Assembly: GCA_023417935.1 (NCBI GenBank)
Contig: JAEZDY010000044.1
Coordinates: 55,976-119,975 of the forward strand
Direction of reading: 5' to 3'
Length of the DNA: 64,000 nucleotides
DNA from: Bacteroidota bacterium
Lineage (GTDB): Bacteria; Bacteroidota; Bacteroidia; Bacteroidales; Lentimicrobiaceae
Shown piece after piece: positions 15,347 through 24,095 of the stretch. Position numbers and translations under genes: made by a program. The notes beneath the pieces are model-generated. The model did not search any database, was not told where the DNA came from, and worked only from the letters and a program-made list of their open reading frames with translations. How positions within the stretch are numbered: the first letter of the stretch is position 1; each line of letters opens with the position of its first letter.

Positions 15347-18300
15347 TCATATCCTCACAAATTTAAATGTCCTTTTTTCCCCGTTGATTAGTGTTATCAT
15401 CAGGTAGTATGAGCCGCGGCTTAAATGTTCAACAGTGAAGGTAATGGACTTTGAGCCGGGCAGGAGTAAGAACAAGTGCTTTCCATTCATCATATAGCAG
15501 TCAATCCTTGAAATTAATATGTTGCTTTCAGCGGTCAACTCTTTAAGGGTGGGCACCGGCCAAACTTTGATGTCAGCCGGCCCTTTATAATAATTCAATG
15601 TGTCAAGTGATACCCAAACGGTGTCACTATTACTGCATCCAAAGCCAGTGGTAACTTCCACCCACACTTTTAGCGGGTTGTTAGTAAATGAATCTTCTTG
15701 TATAGTGACCGAATGACCTGTTGTTCCGTCGTACCATTTATACCGGAAATCAGCACCACCCTCGGCAGAAAAAGCCATGGATTGATTAAGCATGACGGTA
15801 ACATCATTTCCCAAATCAATATTTGGAAGATGGTGAAACTGCACTTTCACTGAGTCAGTTGCCTTGCATTGATAGGGATCAGTGATTATTACTGAATATG
15901 TCCCTGTATGGTTTACAGATATTGATGTGTAATTTTCACCAGTACTCCATATGTTTTCAGCGAATGGTGAATCTAATGTAACATATTCACCATAACAGGC
16001 ATCAATATCAGGACCCAGATCAACCACAGGACTGGAAATTTTGACGTACACGGTATCGTAATCAACAAAGCCGAATTCATCTGTAGTTTTAACATGATAG
16101 TTTCCTTCCTCTTTAACATAAATACGCTGTGTTGTTTCATTGGTCGACCACAGGTAACCGGCATATCCTTTACCGGCATCAAGCAGTACTGAATCATTCC
16201 GGCAGATAACCCTGTCGGGACCTAGGTACAGGTCGATGGAGTAGCTTGCCACGGCTTCTTCAATACTAGAGATTAAATACAGATTCCGGTCATTGTATGG
16301 TATACATATTCCGTTTATCCGGTCCAATCCGTTAAAGTCGTTTTCTGGTTCAGTATAGTCCTTTAGAAATGTCAGCCTTCCGTCACTATGATCCCGGAAA
16401 AACAACCCCAGTGAATTATTGCTTTCTGATGACGTATATACAAAAGTATCATCGTTTCTTACTGCAATTTGCTGTATCCTTTTTAAACCATTTATGCCAG
16501 TGGTTTCATAATCCAGCAATTGGATAACATTTAGTTGATGGTTGATTGTATCAATAGCAAAGGTGACAAGCGTATTTTTATAATCGTATGAAGCATAAAG
16601 GTTTTTCTGATCGTTGCTTAATGCGATATCTGTAAGTCCGTACAACCAATGATCAGGTATTGAATTACTCTCAAAGGTTGACAGTAAGGTGAGTCCACCT
16701 GTGGTTTTATCGCGGCCAAGCATCTTGATAGTACCATCATTTTCATTCCAGATAAATACGTATTTCCCGTTCTCACTGACTTTAATATTGTCGAAGTATT
16801 GTCCTGTATCCTCAAACTTAAAGATATTCAAAAACTGCAACGAACCGTTTACAGGATTATAGCCAAACTGGACTATTCCCCTCTGATTAAGAGTTGATAC
16901 CACATACAGATGCTCGCCCGATGGTGAAAATGCCAGGTCAACAGGTGATTGAATTAAGCCAAATGCATCGGACTCAACAGAATCTATCAGTGTAAGATTA
17001 TATGCATTGCGGTCCACCCTGAATATCGCTATACCATCATTTTCCCAATTACACAAAGTGTAAAGATAATTTCCGTCTTTACTTATTACGGAGCGTTCAG
17101 TGCGCACTAACATTTTAGAGTTTTGATTACTGTTATCGGCAAAGTTTTTGAATATCAGTTTCCCGGTTGTGTCATTGCGCTGAAATATGGAAATGCCATC
17201 AGCATTTGAGGATACAAAAACCATTTTCTGCTGTTCATCGGCACAGATGCTTCTTGGATTCCATAATCCGTCAATAACCGAACTGTCGCCATCCCGAATC
17301 ATTCGTTCATACGTAAGATTTCCATCGGGTAGATTTCGTTTGGCAATATGAACCCCTGATTCCCAGTACGATGCTCCGAATAGATAATTATTATCACAGA
17401 CCATAGCTGAAGTGCTGTATCCGTAGTTTAAATGGACAGTAGTGTCAGCAAACGGCAGTGATCCTGTGAACTGGAATTCATCATCTAACAGGCGTCTTGA
17501 GAAAGTAACAAATGAAAGGTCGCCTGTGGATATTACATATATATTCCTGTCATCAGGAGCAACAGTAAGTGAGTATGTGGCGTTTAATCCGTAAACACCC
17601 TGCTCATTGTTTTTGAACTCAGTACATAAAGTAAGATGTCCGGTGAGTATGTCCCTTGAATATACACTCAGAGAAGCAAATCCTGCAATGTAAACAAACC
17701 TGTTATCATAGCTTATATCAATAAAATAGCATGAAAATACCTCCTCAGTGACAGTTTGAGTAAGACTAAGCATGCCGTTACCGGGATTCACTTCGTAAAC
17801 AGCAATCTTATTATCCATATGTGAAACCACATACACAAACCGGCTGTCCCTGCTCAGCTTAAGAGCTTCCGGCCACGACAGTCCGCCCAATGATTGCAGA
17901 TGAGTTAGATAACCTGTTGACTGATCTATTCTGAAAGTGGATGTTTTCTTTTCATTGTAGGAGGCTATGTACAAAAACGAACCATCATTTGATATTCCCA
18001 TTTCGCTGGCACCTCTCAGCCCGTCAATTCCTATATCAGTATCATAATATATGTGCAGAAGCTCAAGTGTTCCGGTAGTGATATTCCGTTTATACAGTGA
18101 AACACAGTTAAGCTTGCTTGAACTTACATACAAATACCTGTTATCGGGGCTGAATGTGATACAGGCAGGACCATCAAGTCCGGCATGACCGTCATTCGCA
18201 TATTTGTAAGCTTCAATAAATAAAGTACTTCCTGTGCTTTGATCGTATCTGAATACTGCAACAGTATACTGGCTGCCAACATAAATATATTGTTTATCAA

Positions 18301-18451
18301 TACTATATGCAATACAGCTTGCGCCAGGCAACCCATAAACACCATCTTCATGCTGGGATATTTTTCCCAGGTATGAGATCTGCGAAAACAGACTGTAATT
18401 GGCGATTAGTAAGAGAATAAGAAAGATAGTTTTCCTGGCAGTATTATTCAT
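15347..18451 (-). CDS. Lactonase-like beta-propeller protein with Ig-like domains and T9SS sorting signal
   Basis: Start chosen at ATG 18449-18451, giving a signal peptide (KTIFLILLLIANYSLFS). The 1034-aa protein has about 14 blades with the phrase FSPDNRYLYVSS and variants (SKDGNYLYTL, SPSGEHLYVVS), typical of the lactonase/6-phosphogluconolactonase-type propeller, probably two propellers in tandem. Three short Ig-like modules beginning LGPD/LGND follow (about 755-950). The C-terminus (VWPVP, YYLMITLING, FKFVRI) is a T9SS type A sorting domain, so it is exported to the surface. Enzymatic activity is not implied by the repeats. Confidence 0.8.
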   Translation of the reverse strand: MNNTARKTIFLILLLIANYSLFSQISYLGKISQHEDGVYGLPGASCIAYSIDKQYIYVGSQYTVAVFRYDQSTGSTLFIEAYKYANDGHAGLDGPACITFSPDNRYLYVSSSKLNCVSLYKRNITTGTLELLHIYYDTDIGIDGLRGASEMGISNDGSFLYIASYNEKKTSTFRIDQSTGYLTHLQSLGGLSWPEALKLSRDSRFVYVVSHMDNKIAVYEVNPGNGMLSLTQTVTEEVFSCYFIDISYDNRFVYIAGFASLSVYSRDILTGHLTLCTEFKNNEQGVYGLNATYSLTVAPDDRNIYVISTGDLSFVTFSRRLLDDEFQFTGSLPFADTTVHLNYGYSTSAMVCDNNYLFGASYWESGVHIAKRNLPDGNLTYERMIRDGDSSVIDGLWNPRSICADEQQKMVFVSSNADGISIFQRNDTTGKLIFKNFADNSNQNSKMLVRTERSVISKDGNYLYTLCNWENDGIAIFRVDRNAYNLTLIDSVESDAFGLIQSPVDLAFSPSGEHLYVVSTLNQRGIVQFGYNPVNGSLQFLNIFKFEDTGQYFDNIKVSENGKYVFIWNENDGTIKMLGRDKTTGGLTLLSTFESNSIPDHWLYGLTDIALSNDQKNLYASYDYKNTLVTFAIDTINHQLNVIQLLDYETTGINGLKRIQQIAVRNDDTFVYTSSESNNSLGLFFRDHSDGRLTFLKDYTEPENDFNGLDRINGICIPYNDRNLYLISSIEEAVASYSIDLYLGPDRVICRNDSVLLDAGKGYAGYLWSTNETTQRIYVKEEGNYHVKTTDEFGFVDYDTVYVKISSPVVDLGPDIDACYGEYVTLDSPFAENIWSTGENYTSISVNHTGTYSVIITDPYQCKATDSVKVQFHHLPNIDLGNDVTVMLNQSMAFSAEGGADFRYKWYDGTTGHSVTIQEDSFTNNPLKVWVEVTTGFGCSNSDTVWVSLDTLNYYKGPADIKVWPVPTLKELTAESNILISRIDCYMMNGKHLFLLLPGSKSITFTVEHLSRGSYYLMITLINGEKRTFKFVRI

Positions 18452-18526
18452 TTTCAGGCATTCGGTTTTTAGTACGCACAGTGTTTTTCCCAATTCATGT
18501 CGCTTATATTCTGTGTTAGCAAGTTA

Positions 18527-19246
18527 TTAATTGTAATAAAATGTTCTAAACATAATAATATCATCATTTCTTAGAATCTTCTTTAACGCATTATATTGGT
18601 TTTCTGTCATGTCTGGATTTTCAATATTTTTTAAATTACTTTCCTCAAGGAAGCTATTTATCATTTCGAAAATAGCGTTTTCTTGTTTTTCACCATAAGA
18701 TAAAATATAAACTATACTGAACGCACCAAAATACTCTTCAAACTCATAGCCAGTTTGTATTTCAATTTTGGGTTTACTATTTAATTGTTTTATTTCACTG
18801 GCTTCTAGTTCTGTTATCACCTCTGGCCGGCAACCACCCGCATATTCCCAATTTAAGTTATTATTTGGGTGACATCCGCTTTTTTCTAATTCTTTATACT
18901 CCTTTATTTGTGAAATATCCAGTTCGACAGTATTTTCTTTTAGACAATAAAAAAAATCAAAGGATTCAGCACATTTGGGGTTTCTCAATGTGTCTATGTT
19001 TTTGAAAATAACAACTTTTCTATTGCTTCCCGTTGTTTTATTTATATACTTTATCCAATCTAATACATCAATAAATGAGCTTGTATCATTAATAGATAAA
19101 TACATTCCATAATGAAAATGCTCTCCTTTCAGTATTGATCCATCTAATAAAGTCAATTCCACTTTAAATCTGTAACAAGCAGGTGTATCAGCATATAGGG
19201 AATTAACTCTTAAAATCAGACATATTAGAAGTAGATACTTTTTCAT
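18527..19246 (-). CDS. Secreted protein of unknown function
   Basis: A 239-aa protein with a signal peptide (KKYLLLICLILRVNSLYA). The N-terminal region VELTLLDGSILKGEHFHYG resembles a small beta module. There are several Cys (CYRF, KCAESF, FYCLK, SGCHP, GGCRP) that could form disulfides. I recognise no family. A copy of the repeated promoter-like element lies about 200 bp upstream. Confidence 0.65.
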   Translation of the reverse strand: MKKYLLLICLILRVNSLYADTPACYRFKVELTLLDGSILKGEHFHYGMYLSINDTSSFIDVLDWIKYINKTTGSNRKVVIFKNIDTLRNPKCAESFDFFYCLKENTVELDISQIKEYKELEKSGCHPNNNLNWEYAGGCRPEVITELEASEIKQLNSKPKIEIQTGYEFEEYFGAFSIVYILSYGEKQENAIFEMINSFLEESNLKNIENPDMTENQYNALKKILRNDDIIMFRTFYYN

Positions 19247-19441
19247 GAAGTAGATGGTTTTTAATATACTATTTCTGGACAGTTAATAATTCCACTTCTA
19301 ATCAAGTGATTGTTATCTATCTTGATTTTCATTTTTATAATCCTAATAGAACTCCAGTAGTTGATTTTCAGCAGTTTGTTGTTAAGCGGCCTCACCCTTT
19401 GATGTTTAATGTAAAGTTCAGTAACCAAACTTCCCCTCAAG

Positions 19442-19476
19442 CAAATATATAAAGAATTATTTGATGTAAAAAATTA
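19442..19476 (-). promoter_or_regulatory. Repeated promoter-like element, copy B
   Basis: The minus strand reads TATATTTG (19449-19442) preceded by TTCTTTA and ATTTTTTACATCAAA, matching copies at 15246 and 22963. It lies 196 bp before the 239-aa gene, so the leader would be long. Confidence 0.45.
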
Positions 19477-19531
19477 TATCAAGGAAAGATTAACCCAGAA
19501 TGGGCTATTGTGCATATTTGAAACTAACAGT

Positions 19532-20140
19532 TTATACCACGCCTCCAACCAAATAAATCAACCAGAACATTATAAAAACTGATACCGGTATTATCATCAG
19601 CCTGTTGATTAAAAACATAAATGAAAGCCTGTTTCGATGTTTTAAAACAATAAAAAGAGCAGTGGTCCATAAGCATGCAAAAATCAGGTCGAGATGCGGA
19701 AGATAACAAGAAAGGTGTATTTGTCCGCTTGATATGAGGCTCCACATAGGTCCGCTTGAAATGAACATCCAAAAATGGCTGTGGTTATCCGGGAAGGGGA
19801 TGTACATCCACATGAAAGAAAGTATAAATACCAGGTCATAAATAAAATAGGCAATAAAGATCTCGCTTAGTAGTCCGTTGGCCTTTTGTTTTATGAGCCG
19901 GATAAACACAATGAAAAGCAGGACTTTGAATACCTGGAATAGGATCAGGAATAAATGGGGCGTATCACCACAGGGCACACTGAGTGATGTCCAGCGATCT
20001 CTGAAGGATTCTTCATTTAATAAAGTCAGTACAGAGTATGAAAAAGTGTTATTAATTAACCGGTAAATGGCGTAAGAAAGAAGATAAATCAGTAGCCTGC
20101 GTTTGTCAGTGTGTATTATATGGTTAATGATTTTTGTCAT
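19532..20140 (-). CDS. Multi-pass membrane protein, unknown
   Basis: A 202-aa protein with about five hydrophobic segments (roughly 15-35, 60-83, 93-112, 148-168, 177-198) and a basic N-terminus (HTDKRR). No motif is recognised. It is in a run of small minus-strand envelope genes, 30 bp after the beta-barrel gene, and may be co-transcribed with it. Confidence 0.6.
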   Translation of the reverse strand: MTKIINHIIHTDKRRLLIYLLSYAIYRLINNTFSYSVLTLLNEESFRDRWTSLSVPCGDTPHLFLILFQVFKVLLFIVFIRLIKQKANGLLSEIFIAYFIYDLVFILSFMWMYIPFPDNHSHFWMFISSGPMWSLISSGQIHLSCYLPHLDLIFACLWTTALFIVLKHRNRLSFMFLINRLMIIPVSVFIMFWLIYLVGGVV

Positions 20141-20169
20141 TCAGGGCAGTATTGGCTTGTAAGGTGTTT

Positions 20170-20658
20170 TTAAAAGTCTTTCCCGAATGAAAATCCAATG
20201 GAGGGAATAAAGCCAATATGGTTTATAACCGGTGTAAAACTGATTCGCCACATGAAATTATTTTTTGTTCGCCACCGATACCCTACGCTCGGGATATAGT
20301 TTATATAATTAGTGTTTACAAAATTGGGGTCAGCATATTTAACTGACGTATAAAGCAATACATCTGCCTTGGTATAGGTTACCCCAAATCCTAAATCAAT
20401 AAAGGAACTTTTATTAAGATCAAAAAGGTAGTTTACTCCAATGGGAATAGTTAATTGAAAACTGCTAGCAGAATAAGTTCCGATTCCAATGCGCAATCCC
20501 ACTCCCGGCTGTTTTGTTAATTGCCTTTCATAATTTACTGAGCCTAAAAATCCGTTTCCGGCAATTTCTAGATAGACGCTATTCTTTTTTATATCAGTCT
20601 GTCCGGAAACAAATATCGAAAATGTAATAAGAATACATAGTAGTCCTGCTTTTTTCAT
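20170..20658 (-). CDS. Small outer-membrane beta-barrel protein
   Basis: Start chosen at ATG 20656-20658 (MKKAGLLCILITFSIFVSGQ), a signal peptide, over a GTG eight codons upstream. The 162-aa protein has alternating amphipathic strands (VGLRIGIGTY, LTIPIGVNYLF, SFIDLGFGVTYT) and ends in FGKDF with a terminal Phe, as expected for an eight-stranded outer-membrane barrel. It follows the lipoprotein by 16 bp. No specific role is visible. Confidence 0.65.
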   Translation of the reverse strand: MKKAGLLCILITFSIFVSGQTDIKKNSVYLEIAGNGFLGSVNYERQLTKQPGVGLRIGIGTYSASSFQLTIPIGVNYLFDLNKSSFIDLGFGVTYTKADVLLYTSVKYADPNFVNTNYINYIPSVGYRWRTKNNFMWRISFTPVINHIGFIPSIGFSFGKDF

Positions 20659-20674
20659 GCGACCTGCCCATTTG

Positions 20675-21139
20675 TTATTCACACTCTACTGAAGAAATGT
20701 AGTCTTCTTCTGTTATTGTATAAATCAGTGTAAAAGTATTACCCGAAACCAATTGTTCGCTGTAATTATCATATTTACGGTAGTCAAAAATCTTATCCCC
20801 GTATATATCAACTCCACTATTTCTGGAAAAACTTATGCAGCGATTATCATTAAATCGAATAACGACAGAATCTCCATACTTCATTGCAGGTTCATAAAAC
20901 AAAAAGGGAGCTGGACCTTCTTCCCGGGTAATGCCGGTTTCAACCTCTTTATTGGGAGAAATGGGGAATTGCTTGAATTTTATCCCATCATCATAAACCT
21001 CTATAACCAGATTGGAAGCAGTTTCGTTTTTATAAACATAGTTTACAGTGCGTATGGGTTCAATCCTTTTTTGGCAAGAGCTTAACAGGGCACTAATTCC
21101 AAAAATTAAAAAAAGCATCCAGGTTATTTTCCGCTGCAT
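20675..21139 (-). CDS. Lipoprotein, unknown function
   Basis: Start chosen at ATG 21137-21139, giving a lipoprotein signal ending ISALLSSC (Cys22). The 154-aa precursor has a mature domain with RTVNYVYKNETASNLVIEVYDDG, beta-rich and likely immunoglobulin-like. No family is recognised. It is followed by the barrel protein 16 bp later, so the pair may act together in the outer membrane. Confidence 0.6.
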   Translation of the reverse strand: MQRKITWMLFLIFGISALLSSCQKRIEPIRTVNYVYKNETASNLVIEVYDDGIKFKQFPISPNKEVETGITREEGPAPFLFYEPAMKYGDSVVIRFNDNRCISFSRNSGVDIYGDKIFDYRKYDNYSEQLVSGNTFTLIYTITEEDYISSVECE

Positions 21140-21196
21140 TGTTGTATAGTTTTTTAATGTTATTTTTCCTACTCCACTATTTTCGGCGCTCCCCGT

Positions 21197-21234
21197 CATT
21201 TCGAATATCGCTTTTGGGCGGAGTGAGGAATCTC
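21197..21234. repeat. Fragment of a CGTCATTTCGA...GAATCTC repeat
   Basis: CGTCATTTCGAATATCGC followed by GGCGGAGTGAGGAATCTC resembles a dispersed repeat that I recall from Bacteroidota intergenic DNA. It lies between the lipoprotein start and the beta-lactamase stop. Confidence 0.45.
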
Positions 21235-22000
21235 ATTGAGCTAATTTCTGTTTTTCAACTAATTGAATTGTATGTAACAATAACTCTGAATCGCCATAAT
21301 TGCCATGTCCCGGAATAATTATTTCAATATTTCCGTATTTCTTCATGACCTTTTTTACAGTTGAATCCCAGTCGTCCAGAACAGCTTCTCCAATATAGCC
21401 TAAATTCTCAGAGTCAGAAGATTTAATAAGACAACCACCAAACAGGATTCGTTTTTCAGGAATCCAGACAGTAATATTATCAAAGGTATGTCCACCACCA
21501 AAATACCTACACTCAATTTGCAGCCCGTTAAAGTCAAAGATTAATGAGTCAGTAAATGAAATTGATGGAACAGGGAGTTTCTCCTCTTTACATTTAGCTA
21601 CTGTCATTGAATTGGCAATTGATTCAACACCTCTATTTTGAAGATATTCTAATCCGCCAATACAGTCCTCATGATAATGGCCTGCAATAAATTTTACTAA
21701 TTTAACTTTTAGGGAATCTTCAATAAATTCAGTCAATTGTTTCGTCATTTCATTATCCCAGGGAGTATCAACCATAATTGCCTGTCCATTCCTTACTATA
21801 ATTAATCCGTTTGCCGGAACCTTACCAAACTTTTGTGTCTGATACCATGATGTATGAATGAAAATCGATTCGTTAACTTGAATCAATTGAATATCATCAT
21901 CTATTCTTATTTTATTGACGGGTTGGGCTTTTGATTGATAAAGTCCAATCAAAACAATAAATGCTACTAAAATTGCCTTTCTAATCATTTTGGTACTCAT
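21233..22000 (-). CDS. Subclass B1 metallo-beta-lactamase
   Basis: A 255-aa precursor with a signal peptide ending QSKAQ. The zinc ligands of a B1 enzyme are all present: HYHEDCIGG (His108, His110, Asp112; BBL 116, 118, 120), GGGHTFDN (His171; BBL 196), FGGCLIKS (Cys190; BBL 221), IPGHGN (His232; BBL 263). Lys193 (BBL 224) and the SENLGYIGEA stretch with Asn199 also match the BlaB/CcrA type. This family hydrolyses penicillins, cephalosporins and carbapenems in the periplasm. It lies among small envelope genes with no transposon or integron around, so it looks chromosomal and intrinsic. An alternative ATG exists at 21988. Confidence 0.92.
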   Translation of the reverse strand: MSTKMIRKAILVAFIVLIGLYQSKAQPVNKIRIDDDIQLIQVNESIFIHTSWYQTQKFGKVPANGLIIVRNGQAIMVDTPWDNEMTKQLTEFIEDSLKVKLVKFIAGHYHEDCIGGLEYLQNRGVESIANSMTVAKCKEEKLPVPSISFTDSLIFDFNGLQIECRYFGGGHTFDNITVWIPEKRILFGGCLIKSSDSENLGYIGEAVLDDWDSTVKKVMKKYGNIEIIIPGHGNYGDSELLLHTIQLVEKQKLAQ

Positions 22001-22044
22001 TTTATTATTGCTGTATGCTGCTTAGCATGACTCAAAAAGGTGGT

Positions 22045-22428
22045 CTATGGTTTATAAGGAATTTCTTTTGTATTCCCTTCATTGATTTTTGCTATTATAC
22101 TAAATTGTCTTTCAGTTAATAAAATTGCCCCAAGGTCATTTCCACCATAAATTAAGTAAAATCGCTCTTGTGAATTATTTTTCTCTAATTCTTGGTTTAT
22201 TTTTCCAAAGAATCTTCGAGGCCCAGTATCCCAAAAACTGTAATCAGCAAGATTTTTATCATCGAATAAAGGAAATGTTTCGTTATTAATCATTACCTCA
22301 TGCAATTTTTCGAAATTCTTAGTTGTAGAAAATGTAATTTCTAGTCCTCTTTTCTTAAGAACATTTGTCAATTCAGTTTTAAAAAAGCCGAATGAACCTT
22401 CAGCCAATTCCTCCGCATCTATATGCAC
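22045..22428 (-). CDS. Unknown protein, possibly the frameshifted 3' part of the upstream gene
   Basis: A 127-residue reading with a GTG start at 22426-22428. The same frame stays open upstream to 22497 and reads naturally just before the GTG (IYSPEINRYVHIDAEELA), overlapping the end of the 151-aa gene in another frame. This suggests that the two were one protein of about 280 residues and that a one-base frameshift lies near 22455-22470. It contains FWDTGPRRFFGK and FYLIYGGNDLGAILLTE; no family is recognised. The metallo-beta-lactamase starts 44 bp downstream. Confidence 0.5.
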   Translation of the reverse strand: MHIDAEELAEGSFGFFKTELTNVLKKRGLEITFSTTKNFEKLHEVMINNETFPLFDDKNLADYSFWDTGPRRFFGKINQELEKNNSQERFYLIYGGNDLGAILLTERQFSIIAKINEGNTKEIPYKP

Positions 22429-22436
22429 GTATCTGT

Positions 22437-22892
22437 TTATCTCAGGGCTATAAATATATCCGTTCTTTCTTCAGTGAACCACACAGATGGTTTTCTATTC
22501 ATCAGTTTGAAGATTTTCTTCATCATCCTGGCATCATTGGGATCAACAGGTTGTAAGTCTACACCTGCTTTGATGGCTCCCATATTGACAAAAGCTTCAA
22601 TAAAATAAATTTTTCCGGCCTCAACTTCAGCTTCAATAAAATCCCTGTTTTCCGATTTGGCCCAAAACAAATGACGTCCAGGTTCACACTCATATCGAAT
22701 GTATTTTGGCCCATTGAATACGCCTATCAATTTAGTACTATCGAAATAACTGAAATTAATTGCCAATCCTAATGAAGAAGTTCTTGTAAAGTACACCACG
22801 GCTTTATCAGAAGGTGCAGGCTCTATATTCTGACCAATTACTGATAATGCGATGAGAAAAAATGGGATAATCAATAAAACTTGCTTTTTCAT
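22437..22892 (-). CDS. Secreted DUF2846-like protein
   Basis: A 151-aa precursor with a signal peptide (KKQVLLIIPFFLIALSVIGQ). The mature domain has DKAVVYFTRTSS, LIGVFNGPKYIRYECEPGRHLFWA and AEVEAGKIYFIEAFV, the beta-rich pattern of DUF2846-type proteins. The stop follows IFIALR at 22437; the next reading begins 8 bp later in another frame and may be its original C-terminus. A copy of the repeated promoter element lies 71 bp upstream. Confidence 0.65.
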   Translation of the reverse strand: MKKQVLLIIPFFLIALSVIGQNIEPAPSDKAVVYFTRTSSLGLAINFSYFDSTKLIGVFNGPKYIRYECEPGRHLFWAKSENRDFIEAEVEAGKIYFIEAFVNMGAIKAGVDLQPVDPNDARMMKKIFKLMNRKPSVWFTEERTDIFIALR

Positions 22893-23246
22893 TTTTTTTT
22901 AAGAATATAGCGTTTGTTTGTAAGCACAAAAATTTTATTCATCGGCCTTCCTTACCCTCACACAAATATATAAAGAAGTATTTGTTTTTAAAAAATTGCG
23001 TTAAGAAAGTTGGCAGGTGGAGATCTGATACTTTTGCGATGTTGTTAAGGTTTTATTTATGTTCTATTTTACTCAGCCTCTTTTTAACTTCGTTTTAGAT
23101 TCATTCTATCCTCTTTAACCTAATGAGGTTAGAAAGAAGATGAAATAAGCCTGAAAAGTACCTGAAAAGAGGATAGAGAAAACAGAGCATGAAGGTTTAG
23201 TTAATTATTCAGTACAGGTAAGTCGCACCTGTCCCACAAAGCACCA
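22893..23246. other. 354-bp intergenic region with a promoter-like element and an inverted repeat
   Basis: It holds the promoter-like copy C (22963) and a 12-bp perfect inverted repeat (23105-23116 with 23166-23177, 49-nt loop containing a small AACCT/AGGTT hairpin). No gene or RNA was recognised. Confidence 0.6.
22963..22998 (-). promoter_or_regulatory. Repeated promoter-like element, copy C
   Basis: The minus strand reads TATATTTG (22970-22963) preceded by TTCTTTA and an AT-rich block. It is 71 bp before the DUF2846-like ATG and matches copies at 15246 and 19442. Confidence 0.5.
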
Positions 23247-23849
23247 TCACAACACTCGTTTTTGCTGTTCACTCACCTTTATTGTCTTTTCTAATCGTGA
23301 AAGTCTGGTTTTTTCTTGCCTGGCACTGATTATCCAACGCATTATTGCTTTTTTATACGAAGGGGCTTGTTGCTTAAAAAAGTCCCACGCCTTTGAGTTC
23401 TCTTTAAAATGTTTCTCATAGTTTGGATCAGAAAATGAAGTGTCATTTTCGTAAGAGTATATCCCGGTTCTGTTTTCTTTCCTTAAACTAAAAGCTTTTA
23501 TACCGGCAGGTTTCATTAGCCCTGCTTTTGTGAGTTCTTCAATTTTTTTAACATTGACTGCACTCCAGTTACTGGTTTTTCTTCGTGGTGTAAACCGAAT
23601 GCAATAACTTTCTTTATCTATAGATCTTCTTACGCCATCTATCCAGCCAAAACAAAGTGCCTGGTCAACTGATTGCGACCAGTTCATTGAAGGTTTTCCG
23701 CTATCAACCTTATAAAATCCCACGATTATTTCAGTCTCCGTTTCATGGTGCCTTTCCAGCCAGTTTCTAAAATCATACTGTGTTTCAAAAAAAGTTACAG
23801 ATTTACCAGTAGGGTATGATGGTGTGCTTTCTGAATTGTTGTCTTTCAT
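23247..23849 (-). CDS. YdeI/OmpD-associated family protein
   Basis: A 200-aa cytosolic protein. The N-terminal YdeI-type signature is clear: DFRNWLERHH, IIVGFYKVDSGKPSMNWSQSVDQALCFGWIDG, then IRFTPRRKTSNWSAVN. The C-terminal part has WDFFKQQAPSYKKAIMRWIISA and a basic tail. Members are linked to peptide or bacteriocin tolerance in some bacteria, but the biochemical role is not known. A -7-like TATATTTG lies at 23903-23896, about 47 bp upstream. Confidence 0.85.
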   Translation of the reverse strand: MKDNNSESTPSYPTGKSVTFFETQYDFRNWLERHHETETEIIVGFYKVDSGKPSMNWSQSVDQALCFGWIDGVRRSIDKESYCIRFTPRRKTSNWSAVNVKKIEELTKAGLMKPAGIKAFSLRKENRTGIYSYENDTSFSDPNYEKHFKENSKAWDFFKQQAPSYKKAIMRWIISARQEKTRLSRLEKTIKVSEQQKRVL

Positions 23850-23991
23850 TAGTTAGAAAGGATTAGTCTTCTCGGGGAAATTAGTCTTCTTCATGCAAAT
23901 ATAATGAGAAAAAATAGTACTTTCGGTATGTGTATCAAGGTGTGGCAGGAGGTGCCCACCACGCTACATCCTGCCGGAAACAACAGTGTAC

Positions 23992-24019
23992 TTTAGCCTT
24001 TAGCCTTTAGCCATTAGCC
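23992..24019. repeat. 7-bp tandem repeat TTTAGCC x4
   Basis: Units TTTAGCC, TTTAGCC, TTTAGCC, ATTAGCC in the gap between the YdeI and DUF4293 genes. Confidence 0.8.
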
Positions 24020-24027
24020 TTAAATTC

Positions 24028-24092
24028 TTTGAACAACCTTTGAACGGAAGCTTTGAACTACTTTTGAACAACCTTTGAACGCCGAAGGCTTT
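24028..24092. repeat. Inverted copy of the TTCAA repeat family
   Basis: Read on the minus strand, this stretch has CAAAGCCTTCGGCGTTCAAAG and several GTTCAAAGG units, the same family as 12128-12250 but in the opposite orientation. It ends just beyond the DUF4293 stop. Confidence 0.75.
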
Positions 24093-24095
24093 GTT

